A stretch of DNA of 64,000 bases from Burkholderia ambifaria AMMD (GCF_000203915.1 NC_008391.1:558001-622000), one strand, 5' to 3'. Counted from the first letter of the stretch, positions 35,356 through 44,619 are shown. Notes: generated by a model not told the origin, from the letters alone. Made by a program: numbers and translations.

Positions 35356-36156
35356 TTACCCCGCCGCATGCTCTCCCAGCGCCTGAATGAACCGCGAGAA
35401 CAGCTCCGGCTGGGACGAGATCCCGAGCTTCGCGTAGAGATGCCGCCGATGCACCTTCACCGTCTCCGGTGAAATCGCGAGCCGCTCCGCGATCGCCTTC
35501 GACGAATTGCCGCGCAGCACCATTCGCGCGATCGACATCTCGCGATCCGTCAGCACGCCCGCGCCGAAGCGCGCGAGCGCCTGCTCGACGCGCGCGCCGA
35601 GATCGTCGTCGGGCGTCGCGCGCGCGGCATCGCCCACCAGCCGCCAGTGCTGACGGATCGCCGCGAGCACCCACGGCATCGCGGCCGTCAGCTTGCCGAG
35701 CGGCTCGACGTCGAAGCGCGTGGCCGCGCCGAGCGACAACGACAGCAGCAGGTCGGGGTTCGGCCGCAGCAGGATCTGGATTTCGTCGTCACCGACCGCA
35801 TCGCGGAAGTAGCTCAGGAAATACTCGCTCTGCCGGAACAGGTCGGGCGCGACTTCCTCGAGTCGGTAGCAGCCGTCGGCGAGCCCGTCGTGCGCGGCCT
35901 GCAGGAACGGATCGAGCAGATATAACCCGTTGAGGTAAAGCGGCACCGGCGACGCGCTGTCGGTGCCGCCCGTGTCGTATTCGTCGAGCACGAGCGGCAC
36001 GCCGTCGCGGCCGATCGCCGTCGCAAGCGCGTTGTCGAACGGCGCCATTTCGTTGAGCAGCAGCACCAGGAACCGCCAGAAGCGCGGCTGGCCGAGATGA
36101 TCGATTGCGCGGCCGAGCGCCTGGTGCATCGCGATTTCGGAGAAGAGTCGATCCAT
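35356..36156 (-). CDS. LuxR-type transcriptional regulator
   Basis: A 266-residue regulator. A long N-terminal sensing region of unknown fold is followed by a C-terminal GerE/LuxR HTH (LTDREMSIARMVLRGNSSKAIAERLAISPETVKVH read in parts). It lacks the Trp/Tyr pattern of acyl-homoserine-lactone receptors, so a quorum role is unlikely. It is divergent from an amino acid permease and peptidase, in a fixed arrangement that suggests it controls their expression. Confidence 0.88.
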   Translation of the reverse strand: MDRLFSEIAMHQALGRAIDHLGQPRFWRFLVLLLNEMAPFDNALATAIGRDGVPLVLDEYDTGGTDSASPVPLYLNGLYLLDPFLQAAHDGLADGCYRLEEVAPDLFRQSEYFLSYFRDAVGDDEIQILLRPNPDLLLSLSLGAATRFDVEPLGKLTAAMPWVLAAIRQHWRLVGDAARATPDDDLGARVEQALARFGAGVLTDREMSIARMVLRGNSSKAIAERLAISPETVKVHRRHLYAKLGISSQPELFSRFIQALGEHAAG

Positions 36157-36339
36157 ACCACCACCGGAGGGCGTAACACGAAGGGGGAATAGCGGTCCTG
36201 AATTTGGCTTCCTAGACTGCCACGCAATCAATCGGGCCCGAGTATGGGTGTTCAAAAAAACGGCGCAAAGGATCCGTCCGCACATGAAACGCGCAGGCGT
36301 CATGCATGGGCGGAAAGGCCGCAAGCACAGGAGAACGAA

Positions 36340-37746
36340 ATGGCGATGATGTCGGAATCGACGGGCACGCTGCAAGCGACGCCTGCCACGGAAGACGCGC
36401 CGCGCGCGTTGTCGCAGACGCTCAGCGTGCGCGATGCGGTGATGATCACCGTGTCGGGCGTGACGCCAGCAAGCTCGATCTTCGTGATCGCGCCGTTCGC
36501 GATCCAGCAGGCCGGCAGCGGCGCGGTGCTGTCGTTCCTGCTCGGCGGCGTGCTCGCGCTCGCGTTCGCGCTCTGCTACGCGGAACTCAGCGCCGCGCAC
36601 CGCAGCGCGGGCGGCGAGTACGTGATGGCCAAGCGCGTGTTCGGCACGCTGCCCGGCTACCTGACTTTCATCACGGTGCTGTCCGTCAGCGTGTTCATCC
36701 CGGCCGTGCTCGCGAGCGGCGCCGCGCCGTACCTGAACAACGCGCTCGGCACGCACTTCGGCAACCAGTCGGTCGCGCTGACGATCGTGCTGCTCAGCTA
36801 TGTGCTCGGCATGTTGAACATCAAGACGAATGCGTGGATCACGGGCGCGTTTCTCGTCGTCGAGATCGGTGTGCTGATGCTGATCGCGGGGCTCGGCTTC
36901 GGCGCGCCGCATCGTGGCGCCGAGGTGCTGGTCGCGCCGGTCGTCGCGAGCGGCAATGCGCTGGTGCCCGCCACGTTCGCGGCGATCGTGCCTGCGATCG
37001 GCACGGCGATCTTCTGCTACAACGGCTTCGGCTCCGCCGCGTATCTGGCGGAAGACCTGCGCGGCGGCAACCGCAACGTCGCGAAGGCGGTGATCTATTC
37101 GCTGCTGGTGATCCTCGTCGTCGAACTGATCCCGCTCACCGCGATCGTGCTCGGCGCGCCGTCGCTGACGGAGCTGACGAAGAGCGCCGACCCGATCGGC
37201 TATGTCGTGCGTTCGCTGAGCAACCCGGTGGTATCGCGCGTGGTCAGCGGCGGGATCTTCCTGTCGGTGTTCAATGCGATCATCGCGATCGTGATCACGA
37301 TGGGGCGCCTGCTGTACAGCAGCGGCCGGCATGCGCTCTGGTCGCGCACCTGCAACCGCGCGTTCTCGACGATCCATCCGCGCTTCGAATCGCCGTGGCT
37401 CGCGACGCTCGCACTGGCGGTGCCGTCGTCGGGGCTGGTGTTCGTGTCGAGCCTCGACGAGCTGACCGCGTTCACGGTCGACCTGCTGCTGCTGATCTAT
37501 CTGGTCGTCGGGCTGGCCGCGCTGGCGAGCCGGTTCGTGCGCCGCGACGTCGAACATCACTACCGGATGCCGCTGTGGCCCGTGACGCCGCTCGTCGCGG
37601 TCGCGGGTGCCGCGTACACGCTCTACACGACGCTGGCGACGGCGACCAAGTCGACCGACCTCATCATCATCGGCGCGCTGCTGGTGGCCGCGCTCGTGAT
37701 GTATGCGGTGTGGGCGCGCCACAGCGACGCGTTCCGCGCGCTCTGA
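36340..37746 (+). CDS. APC family amino acid/polyamine permease
   Basis: A 468-residue permease with about 12 helices. The family start is visible (LSVRDAVMITVSGVTPASSIFVIAP), with AGGEYVMAKRVFGTL, and the segment FCYNGFGSAAYLAEDLRGG in the middle. GGAG lies 6 bp before the ATG at 36340. It is followed 64 bp later by a P1-family aminopeptidase and is opposite a LuxR-type regulator. Inference: uptake of an amino acid, amide or small peptide that the peptidase then processes. Confidence 0.9.
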   Translation: MAMMSESTGTLQATPATEDAPRALSQTLSVRDAVMITVSGVTPASSIFVIAPFAIQQAGSGAVLSFLLGGVLALAFALCYAELSAAHRSAGGEYVMAKRVFGTLPGYLTFITVLSVSVFIPAVLASGAAPYLNNALGTHFGNQSVALTIVLLSYVLGMLNIKTNAWITGAFLVVEIGVLMLIAGLGFGAPHRGAEVLVAPVVASGNALVPATFAAIVPAIGTAIFCYNGFGSAAYLAEDLRGGNRNVAKAVIYSLLVILVVELIPLTAIVLGAPSLTELTKSADPIGYVVRSLSNPVVSRVVSGGIFLSVFNAIIAIVITMGRLLYSSGRHALWSRTCNRAFSTIHPRFESPWLATLALAVPSSGLVFVSSLDELTAFTVDLLLLIYLVVGLAALASRFVRRDVEHHYRMPLWPVTPLVAVAGAAYTLYTTLATATKSTDLIIIGALLVAALVMYAVWARHSDAFRAL

Positions 37747-37810
37747 ACGCCGCATCTAAACATTCGCATACCGAAACACCGAACCAATGAAACACGGGAG
37801 GACATGCATC

Positions 37811-38920
37811 ATGCGAACGAGGGATCTCGGCATCCGCATCGGACTCGGCACGCCGGGCCGCTTCAACGCGATCACGGACGTACCGGGCGTGCGGGTCGGA
37901 CATTGCACGCTGAACGTCGAGAACGGCGACGCATCGATCCGCACCGGCGTGACCGTCATCGAGCCGCGCGCGGGCGCCGCGCACGATTCGCCGTGCTTCG
38001 CGGGTGTCCACGTGCTGAACGGCAACGGCGATGCGACCGGGCTCGAATGGATCCGCGAAGCCGGGCTGCTGACGACGCCGATCGCCTATACGAACACGCA
38101 CAGCGTCGGCGCGGTGCGCGATGCGCTGGTCGCGAACGAACGCGAAGCGGCGGCCGGCCGCGTGTACTGGTGCATGCCGGTCGTGATGGAAACCTACGAC
38201 GGGCTGCTCAACGACATCTGGGGGCAGCACGTGAATGCCGCGCACGTCCAGCGTGCGCTGGCCGCGGCGCAGTCCGGGCCTGTTGCCGAGGGCGGCGTCG
38301 GCGGCGGCACGGGGATGATCTGTCACGAGTTCAAGGGTGGCATCGGCACCGCGTCGCGGGTGGTCGTGGCCGACGCGGGCGGCTGGACCGTCGGCGCGCT
38401 CGTGCAGGCGAACTACGGCGTGCGCGAGATGCTGCGCGTGGCCGGCTATCCGGTCGGCGAAGTGCTGCGGCACGTGCATTCGCCGTTCCGCGCGCCCGAT
38501 GCGCGAGGCGAAGCCGGGATGGGCTCGATCGTCGTCACGATCGCGACCGACGCGCCGCTGCTGCCGCACCAGTGCACGCGCCTCGCGCAGCGCGCGAGCG
38601 TCGGGCTGGCTCGCGTCGGCGGCGGCACGGAGGATTCGAGCGGCGACATCTTCCTCGCGTTTGCGACGGGCAACGACGGTCTGCCGGCCGCGAACTACGG
38701 CAGCAAGGGTGCGCCCACGACGGCCGTGACGATGGTGAACAACGACCATATCTCGGCGCTGTTCGCGGCCGCGGCGGAAGCGGTGGAGGAAGCGATCGTG
38801 AATGCGCTGGTCGCGGGGAACGACGTCGAATCGCGCGGCGCGCGGGTCGAAGGGCTGGGGCACGCGCGCTTGCTGGATGCGTTGCGCGAAGTGGGGTGGC
38901 GGCCGGGACGCGGCGCGTGA
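37811..38920 (+). CDS. P1 family peptidase (DmpA/beta-aminopeptidase type)
   Basis: A 369-residue N-terminal-nucleophile hydrolase. Family members self-cleave to expose a catalytic serine. Here the cleavage site is GMG-SIVVTIATDAPL, placing the nucleophile at Ser239. Other family hallmarks seen are NAITDVPGVRVGH near the start and GGVGGGTGM in the middle. DmpA releases N-terminal residues from peptides and amides, while BapA cuts beta-peptides. Which type this is cannot be decided by eye. A strong GGGAGGA ribosome-binding site precedes the ATG at 37811. It forms an operon with the permease. Confidence 0.9.
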   Translation: MRTRDLGIRIGLGTPGRFNAITDVPGVRVGHCTLNVENGDASIRTGVTVIEPRAGAAHDSPCFAGVHVLNGNGDATGLEWIREAGLLTTPIAYTNTHSVGAVRDALVANEREAAAGRVYWCMPVVMETYDGLLNDIWGQHVNAAHVQRALAAAQSGPVAEGGVGGGTGMICHEFKGGIGTASRVVVADAGGWTVGALVQANYGVREMLRVAGYPVGEVLRHVHSPFRAPDARGEAGMGSIVVTIATDAPLLPHQCTRLAQRASVGLARVGGGTEDSSGDIFLAFATGNDGLPAANYGSKGAPTTAVTMVNNDHISALFAAAAEAVEEAIVNALVAGNDVESRGARVEGLGHARLLDALREVGWRPGRGA

Positions 38921-38929
38921 AACGCGATG

Positions 38930-38951
38930 CGCCGCTTCAATCGAAGCGGCG
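38930..38951 (+). terminator. Hairpin after the P1 peptidase gene
   Basis: CGCCGCTTC-AATC-GAAGCGGCG is a perfect 9-bp stem with a 4-base loop, 9 bp after the peptidase stop. There is no T run after it, so termination may depend on Rho. Confidence 0.45.
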
Positions 38952-39011
38952 TGGCGGGCAGGGTCGTTGCGGTGATCGTTGCGGCGAGCGGCCGGCGCGT
39001 CGTGCGCGCGC

Positions 39012-39043
39012 GCATGCGATGCGTGTGAGGCATGCGATGCGTG
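39012..39043. repeat. Direct repeat of 14 bp
   Basis: GCATGCGATGCGTG occurs at 39012-39025 and again at 39030-39043, 18 bp apart start to start. It lies in the gap between the P1 peptidase gene and the small secreted protein gene. Confidence 0.6.
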
Positions 39044-39079
39044 CGCGGCAAGCCTGGCCGTGACGACGCGGCGTCATGC

Positions 39080-39292
39080 TCAGCTGCCGAAGTAGACGTT
39101 GCAGAAGCTGACGGGGCCCACGCATGCGTTCGGGTCTTCCTGCTTCGATTGCGCACGATCGACGCGACCGGCGGCCTGGACGGCTTCGGCGCGGTTCGCC
39201 GGTTGCTGCGCATGGTCGGCCGGCGCGGGCTGCGCGTGCGCGACAGCGGCGGTGAGCGACAGGGCAACGAGGGCGAGGTGCAGCGGCTTCAT
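39080..39292 (-). CDS. Small secreted protein, 70 aa
   Basis: Not a recognised family. It has a clear signal peptide (LALVALSLTAAVAHAQ) and a mature part of about 49 residues rich in Ala, Gln and Asp. Two cysteines near the end (ACVGPVSFCNVYFGS) could form a disulfide. AGGAG precedes the ATG at 39292. It is monocistronic and leftward. Function unknown; short periplasmic proteins of this build are common in Burkholderia. Confidence 0.75.
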   Translation of the reverse strand: MKPLHLALVALSLTAAVAHAQPAPADHAQQPANRAEAVQAAGRVDRAQSKQEDPNACVGPVSFCNVYFGS

Positions 39293-39417
39293 TTGAGTTT
39301 CTCCTGGGTCAGTGCCAGTCTCGCTGGCAGTGAGGAAACTATAGGCGCGCACTGCTTGAAGATTAATCGCCGCGGGTGCAGAGCTTATTTCCAATCGGAA
39401 CAAGGATGACGTTGCGC

Positions 39418-39450
39418 GCACATCGATCGCACATCGATCGCGCATCTATC
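39418..39450. repeat. Tandem 11-bp repeat, three copies
   Basis: GCACATCGATC at 39418-39428 and 39429-39439 is followed by a diverged copy GCGCATCTATC at 39440-39450. The 11-bp period is close to one helical turn. It sits just beyond the 3' end of the FUSC gene and about 130 bp upstream of the small secreted protein gene start, so it may belong to that gene's control region. Confidence 0.6.
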
Positions 39451-39461
39451 GCCGTCGTCGA

Positions 39462-41642
39462 TCAATGACGGTGGCGGTTGAACGGCGCGTCCTTGTCCAG
39501 CAGCGCGCTGCGCATGAAGTGCAGGCAGCCGACGATGCGCTGCATGCGGTGGCGCTCAGCGGGCACCGCGTACCACGCATGCAGCGTGTGCTGCGCGGCG
39601 CGGATCGCCAGGTTCACGGATTTCAGCGTGCGCGCGTGGTGGACCGGCGTCGGATCGTCGAAGAAGCGCGGCAGTTCGTGCAGCACCGCATCGACCGACA
39701 CGGTCCAGCGCGTCGTCTGCGGCGGTTTCGATTCGCAGAAACCGTGCAGCTCGTCGCGCAGGTCGATCACCGCGTGGCCGACTTCGAGCGTCGACAGCAT
39801 CCAGCGCAGCGCGTCGCGATGCTGTCGCGTGCGTCTGACGAGCAGCGTGCGCAGCTGCGCCATCAGGTCGTGCGTGCTCGACTGGAAGCGCGCCGCAAGG
39901 CCCTCGCGCGAGCCTTCGCAGGCGAGCGTGACCTGGCGGCGCAGATCGTGCGCGATGCGCGACGTGAGCCACGGCATGTGGGTCGGAAACACCACCGCGA
40001 ACACGATCGAGCACGCCAGCATCGCGATGACGACGGCGAAACCGTTGTTGACGAGCACCTCGGGGGTATACGCGATCGCGTTGTCGGGCCCCGCGAGCAG
40101 GCAGAAGAACACCGCGAAGCCGATTCCGTAACCGGACAGCCCCGGACGCATCGCGAGAAACGCGCCGAGGCCGAGCACCGGCGCGAGGGCCGCGCACAGC
40201 AGCGGAAAACCGTCGATGTTCGGATACACGTAGCACAGGAACACATAGCCGACCGCCGTCGCGAACGCCGCGCCGACGGCCATCTGCGCGACGAATTTCG
40301 ACGCGCGCGGAGAGGTCGAGCTCAGCGCGCACGCGATCGCGGTGGCGATCACGGCGAGCGAGCCGCTCGGCCATTCGGACGCGATCCAGAACGCGCTCAT
40401 CGCGCCGACGGCGACGAGCGTGCGCAGGAACGCGAAGCCGACGAAGAACGAATTGGTCTTCACCGCGTAGCGCGTGACCGAGCGTTCGAACGCATGATCG
40501 TCGCGGTCGAGCGACGCGTACGTGTCGGCATAGCCGACATACTCGCCGATGAAGCGATACGTCAGCTCGATCGCGGTATCGAAGTCGAGCAGGCCGCCGG
40601 CCGCGTGATCCTCGAGCGCGCGGCGCGACGCGCGGGCAGCCTTCGGCAACGCGCCGTGAAAGCGGCGCAGTTCCAGCAGCGCGCCGGTCGTCGACGCGAT
40701 CCCGCGCTGCCGCTCGTCGCGCAACGCGGTGATGTGCCGCGCGAGCCCGTCGACATGCGGCGCGAGCGCGTCGAGCACGGCGTCCGAGCGGTTCGCGCGC
40801 AAGCGCTTGACGAGCTGATGCAGCGCATGCAGGCGCGTGCACGCGTTCATGAACTCGCTGTTCAGCCGCGCGAGCCGGCGGCTGCGCGCGCGAATGTGCG
40901 GATCCTCGAACGACGCGAACGCGCGATTGGCCTCGAAGCCGACGATCTCGTCGACGAAATCGGCGAAGCGCCGCTCGAAATCACCGCGCGCGAGCTCGCC
41001 CGACAGCGCGCCGGCCGCGAAGGCCGGGAACTTCACGTGGCGGGCGCTCAGCGAGCGCATCAGCGCCTTCGCGGAGCTGAGCGGCAGGATCAGCGCGCTG
41101 ACGGCGCCGGAGCACGCGATGCCCAGCGCGACTTCCGCGGCGCGCGTGAGCGCGGACTGGAACAGCGTCTGCGGTGTCATCACCGCCGGCAGGCCGATCA
41201 GCGCGGCGGTATAGCCGGCGAGCACGAACCCGTACCAGCGGAAGTGGCGGTTGCGCACCGCGAGCGCGATGCAGGCGCCGATCCACAGCGTGATGCCGGC
41301 CATGTACAGCTCCGGCTGCTGCGCGAACAGCCCGCCGAGCGCGAGCGCGGCGACCAGGCCGGCCGCCGTGCCGAGCACGCGATAGAAGCTCTTCGCGAAC
41401 ACCATCCCCGACATTGGCTGCATCAGCACGAACACGGTCGTCATCGCGGTGCGCGGCTGCGACATCTCGAGCCGCATCGCGATGCCCATCGCGAGCAGCG
41501 CGGCGAACACGGTTTTGGCGAGGTGCAGCCAGATCAGCCCGTCGCTCACGGCCCAATCGCGCGCGGCGCCGCCGAGCGGATCGAGCCAGGCGCTCCATCG
41601 TGCGGGTTCGATGGAAGGTCGCTCGGCAGGTTGTGGCTTCAT
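39462..41642 (-). CDS. FUSC family (YccS/AaeB-type) membrane efflux protein
   Basis: A 726-residue inner-membrane protein. It has an N-terminal membrane domain of about six helices (residues 30-190), a long cytosolic helical region, and a second membrane domain (about 400-550), then a cytosolic tail. This is the FUSC/aromatic acid exporter (PET) architecture, as in AaeB and YccS. It is divergent from a LysR regulator at 41834, matching the AaeR-AaeB pairing, so export of aromatic carboxylic acids is a plausible role. No separate adaptor gene was seen beside it. Confidence 0.88.
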   Translation of the reverse strand: MKPQPAERPSIEPARWSAWLDPLGGAARDWAVSDGLIWLHLAKTVFAALLAMGIAMRLEMSQPRTAMTTVFVLMQPMSGMVFAKSFYRVLGTAAGLVAALALGGLFAQQPELYMAGITLWIGACIALAVRNRHFRWYGFVLAGYTAALIGLPAVMTPQTLFQSALTRAAEVALGIACSGAVSALILPLSSAKALMRSLSARHVKFPAFAAGALSGELARGDFERRFADFVDEIVGFEANRAFASFEDPHIRARSRRLARLNSEFMNACTRLHALHQLVKRLRANRSDAVLDALAPHVDGLARHITALRDERQRGIASTTGALLELRRFHGALPKAARASRRALEDHAAGGLLDFDTAIELTYRFIGEYVGYADTYASLDRDDHAFERSVTRYAVKTNSFFVGFAFLRTLVAVGAMSAFWIASEWPSGSLAVIATAIACALSSTSPRASKFVAQMAVGAAFATAVGYVFLCYVYPNIDGFPLLCAALAPVLGLGAFLAMRPGLSGYGIGFAVFFCLLAGPDNAIAYTPEVLVNNGFAVVIAMLACSIVFAVVFPTHMPWLTSRIAHDLRRQVTLACEGSREGLAARFQSSTHDLMAQLRTLLVRRTRQHRDALRWMLSTLEVGHAVIDLRDELHGFCESKPPQTTRWTVSVDAVLHELPRFFDDPTPVHHARTLKSVNLAIRAAQHTLHAWYAVPAERHRMQRIVGCLHFMRSALLDKDAPFNRHRH

Positions 41643-41786
41643 GAAAAGGAAAGGGCGCGTGCGGTGTCGCGGGCGCGTCCGGACGGGTCCGTTCGACTGA
41701 TGAGGCGCCGATTGTAGGAGCGCGGCGCGCGGGCATTAACGCAGCTACGGGGAAACGATAGTTGCAGGCCGCGTAACAATCTGTCG

Positions 41787-41799
41787 CCTCCACTGGAGG
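41787..41799. promoter_or_regulatory. Palindrome in the FUSC-LysR promoter region
   Basis: CCTCCA-C-TGGAGG is a perfect palindrome about 35 bp upstream of the LysR start. Its right half followed by AAAATG looks like a ribosome-binding site and start codon (41803), but the frame it opens is antisense-like, arginine-rich and overlaps LysR. An operator is the better reading. Confidence 0.5.
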
Positions 41800-41833
41800 A
41801 AAATGGCGGCTCCGCTACAGGTGGTTCACACGA

Positions 41834-42781
41834 ATGGATACCCTACAAAACATGCGGGTGTTTACGCGCGTCGTCGAGACGGGCAGTTTCACCGCAGCCG
41901 CGCAATCGCTGAATTCGACGACGGGCGCGATGTCGCGCGCGGTGTCGGAGCTCGAGGCGCGCCTGCGCACCCGTCTGATGAATCGCTCGACGCGCCGTCT
42001 CGCGCTGACGTCGGCCGGCGAAAGCTATCTTCGGCGCTGCCGGCAGATCCTCGCCGACGTCGATCGCGCCGAGGAAGAGGCAAGCTGCGCGCACGAGCGG
42101 CCGGCCGGCGTGCTGCGCATGCACAGCTTCGCGAGCGTCGGCCATCACTATGTGATGCCCGCGCTGACGCGCTATCACACGCAGTATCCCGACGTGTCGA
42201 TCGAGTTGTCGCTGTCGCAGCGCATGCCCGACCTGTTCGATGGCACGAGCGACATGGCGGTCGTAACCGCGTCGTCGCTGCCCGATTCGGAACTCGTGTC
42301 GCACCTGCTCGGCTCGACCTTCAGCATCCTGTGCGCGTCGCCCGAGTACGTGAAGCGCCACGGCGCGCCCGCACGCCCGCAGGATCTCGGCGCGCACGCA
42401 TGCCTGACGCTCTGCACGCCGGCCTTCCCGACTCACGAATGGGTGCTCGAAGGCGCTGAGGGGGTCGAACAGATCCATGTCGCCGGGCCGGTGCAGACCA
42501 ATACGGCCGAGTCGCTCGCGCTCGCGATCCGCGACGGCATCGGGATCGGCATGCTGCCGCTGTATTCGGCGATCGATGCGCTGCGCGACGGCACGCTCGT
42601 GCGCGTGCTGCCCGATCACATCCTGCAGAAGATGAACGTGTATGCGCTGTATCCGTCGCGCCGCTTCGTCGATGCGAAGGTGCGCACCTGGGTCGAGATG
42701 CTGCGGGCGCAGGTGCCAGGGATGATCGCGCGCGACGTCGAGATGCTGAACGCGATCGATCGCGAACCGCAGGCCGCGTGA
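41834..42781 (+). CDS. LysR family transcriptional regulator (AaeR-like)
   Basis: A 315-residue LysR regulator with the N-terminal HTH (MRVFTRVVETGSFTAAAQSLNSTTGAMSRAVSELE read in parts). It is divergent from the FUSC efflux gene, the arrangement found for AaeR and AaeB, so it probably activates aromatic-acid export. The start ATG has no clear ribosome-binding site; a palindrome lies 35 bp upstream. Confidence 0.9.
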   Translation: MDTLQNMRVFTRVVETGSFTAAAQSLNSTTGAMSRAVSELEARLRTRLMNRSTRRLALTSAGESYLRRCRQILADVDRAEEEASCAHERPAGVLRMHSFASVGHHYVMPALTRYHTQYPDVSIELSLSQRMPDLFDGTSDMAVVTASSLPDSELVSHLLGSTFSILCASPEYVKRHGAPARPQDLGAHACLTLCTPAFPTHEWVLEGAEGVEQIHVAGPVQTNTAESLALAIRDGIGIGMLPLYSAIDALRDGTLVRVLPDHILQKMNVYALYPSRRFVDAKVRTWVEMLRAQVPGMIARDVEMLNAIDREPQAA

Positions 42782-42926
42782 CGGCGGGCGAATACGGAAA
42801 GCAACAGAATGGCAGCGTGCCGGACGGCGCGCTGTTTGTCCGGCCGCGTCATCACGGGCCGGTTCGCGCGACAGCCGCCGCGCCCGCACGCCAAGCGTCA
42901 TGCGGGCGTGGCGTTACCGTATGCAT

Positions 42927-43229
42927 TCACAGCGCGGGCTTCGCTGCCACGCCCGATTCGGTTGCGCCCGCACCGGCCGGGCCATATCCGCTTTGCACGG
43001 CCTTGTGCTCGGCGAGCCGTTTTGCCGCGAGGCGCTCCTGCGCGGCCATGATGTCGTCCGGATAGTTGCCGACGTCGCCGAGCGCCGGGTTGTAGCCGAC
43101 CGATTCGAGGTCATAGAGCTCCTGCAGCACCTGCGCGCGCGTGACGGGCGACCTGGCGGACTGCGCGAACGACAGGACCGGTGCGGCAAGCAGGACGGCA
43201 GCGGCGGCGGTAACGACGAGCGATTTCAC
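42927..43229 (-). CDS. DUF4148 domain periplasmic protein
   Basis: A 100-residue exported protein of the DUF4148 family, common in Burkholderiales. The signal peptide ends near residue 22 (VLSFAQS). The conserved core VTRAQVLQELYDLESVGYNPALGD is present. A GTG start at 43229 is chosen, with AGGAG 7-8 bp upstream; no ATG fits. Function unknown. It lies downstream of the porin gene on the same strand, with a hairpin between them. Confidence 0.85.
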   Translation of the reverse strand: MKSLVVTAAAAVLLAAPVLSFAQSARSPVTRAQVLQELYDLESVGYNPALGDVGNYPDDIMAAQERLAAKRLAEHKAVQSGYGPAGAGATESGVAAKPAL

Positions 43230-43378
43230 GATGTTCTCCTGTAGACGGGGTGTGAGGCCGGTTCGGCGATCGGTGTGCGATCCGAACCATCGACGCCAGT
43301 CTATGCAGCGCACGCGGCCGCAAAAACCCCGATTCCAGGCAGGCTGCTTTCCAGATGGCACAACATTGGCGCACGTCG

Positions 43379-43413
43379 CCCGTGTCGACCCGACCCGTGC
43401 TCGGCGACACGGG
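43379..43413. other. Hairpin between the porin and DUF4148 genes
   Basis: CCCGTGTCG and CGACACGGG form a perfect 9-bp stem around a 17-nt loop, 44 bp after the porin stop. It may end porin transcription, but there is no T run on the leftward strand. Confidence 0.4.
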
Positions 43414-43456
43414 CACGGCCGGCGGGCGACGCGTCATCTCGTGATGCGGACGGCGA

Positions 43457-44599
43457 TCAGAAGCGCGTGCGCATGCCGATCGTGCCGACGATCTGGTTCG
43501 CGGTGCTCGATGCGCCGCCCGACGTGTTGATGAACGCCTGGTAGCCGCGGCCCGATGCGTGCTGGTACATCGCTTCCGCGTACAGATCGGTGCGGCGCGA
43601 CAGCTTGTACACCGCCTGCAGGTCGACCTGGTGCCACTTCGGATCGGTGCCGTGCTTGCTGTCGGGGTTCGACACGCTGGCGTCCGTATACACGTAGGCC
43701 GCGCCGAGGCTGACGGCCGGCGTCACCGCATAGCGCACGTTCACGTCGTAGTTGTTGAACGCGACCTGGCCGGTCGAGCCGAACGAGCCCGAGTTGTCGT
43801 ACTGCGAACGCGTATAGACGAAGCCGACCGTCGCCGGACCGAACCCGTAGCTGACACCGCCACCGTACGTGCGCATGCGGTCCGCGCCCACCGACCAGCC
43901 GCCCTGGCTCACGCTCTTCGCTTCGGCCACGTCGGTCGCGCCGGGGCTCGCGCTCGTCGAACCCTTCGTGCCGTTCATCTGCAGGTACGCGCCGGCCAGC
44001 TTCAGCGGGCCGTTCGTGTAGCTCGCCGCGACGCTGTACGCGCGATTGCCGGCGAAGTTCGTCGAGTTCGAGAAGCCGTACAGCGCGCCGACCTTGAAGC
44101 CCGCGATCGTGTCGCTCGTGTACTTGACCGCGTTGTTGATGCGCACCGAATGGTTCAGGTTGTCGTTGTCGAACGGATGCGCGAAGCCCGTATCGCCGAA
44201 GTCGCCGGCCGTCGCGGACAGCGGCGCGACGAAGTCGACCATCGTGTCGTACTGGCGGCCGAGCGTCAGCGTGCCGAAGCCGCTGCGGCTCAGGCCGACG
44301 TATGCATGGCGGCCGAACAGCTTGCCGTCCTGGCCAAGCGCGCCGTTGTTCGCGTTGAAGCCGTTCTCCAGCACGAACAGCGCCTTCAGGCCGCCACCGA
44401 GATCCTCGGTGCCGCGCAGCCCGAAACGGCTGCCGTTGATCGTGCCGGTGGTCATCCGCCACTGGGATCCGCCGTTCACGTTGTTGGTGTACGCGATGCC
44501 GGCGTCGATCAGGCCGTACAGCGTGACCGAGCTCTGCGCGTGCGCGAGCGGGGCGAAGAGTGCGGTGGCGGAGGCGGCGGCAATCAGGGTTTTGTTCAT
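43457..44599 (-). CDS. OmpC-type trimeric porin
   Basis: A 380-residue general porin of the Burkholderia OpcP/OmpC type. The signal peptide ends near residue 21 (LAHAQSSVTLYGLID). Sixteen or so beta strands with aromatic girdles follow, and the last residue is Phe (MRTRF), needed for outer-membrane insertion. The constriction-loop L3 would fall around DFVAPLSATAGDFGD. A transposon-type tnpB element begins about 70-120 bp upstream on the opposite strand, so the native promoter may have been displaced. Confidence 0.93.
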   Translation of the reverse strand: MNKTLIAAASATALFAPLAHAQSSVTLYGLIDAGIAYTNNVNGGSQWRMTTGTINGSRFGLRGTEDLGGGLKALFVLENGFNANNGALGQDGKLFGRHAYVGLSRSGFGTLTLGRQYDTMVDFVAPLSATAGDFGDTGFAHPFDNDNLNHSVRINNAVKYTSDTIAGFKVGALYGFSNSTNFAGNRAYSVAASYTNGPLKLAGAYLQMNGTKGSTSASPGATDVAEAKSVSQGGWSVGADRMRTYGGGVSYGFGPATVGFVYTRSQYDNSGSFGSTGQVAFNNYDVNVRYAVTPAVSLGAAYVYTDASVSNPDSKHGTDPKWHQVDLQAVYKLSRRTDLYAEAMYQHASGRGYQAFINTSGGASSTANQIVGTIGMRTRF

Positions 44600-44619
44600 C
44601 AGAATTTGCTCCGAGAAAC

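Noticed and set aside
36157..37755. Leftward extension of the LuxR frame to 799 codons
   Set aside because: It is antisense to the permease gene and of shadow composition.
41803..42459. Plus-strand frame starting after a strong Shine-Dalgarno-like GGAGG
   Set aside because: It overlaps the LysR gene in another frame and is rich in Arg and Ala; the GGAGG is half of a perfect palindrome.
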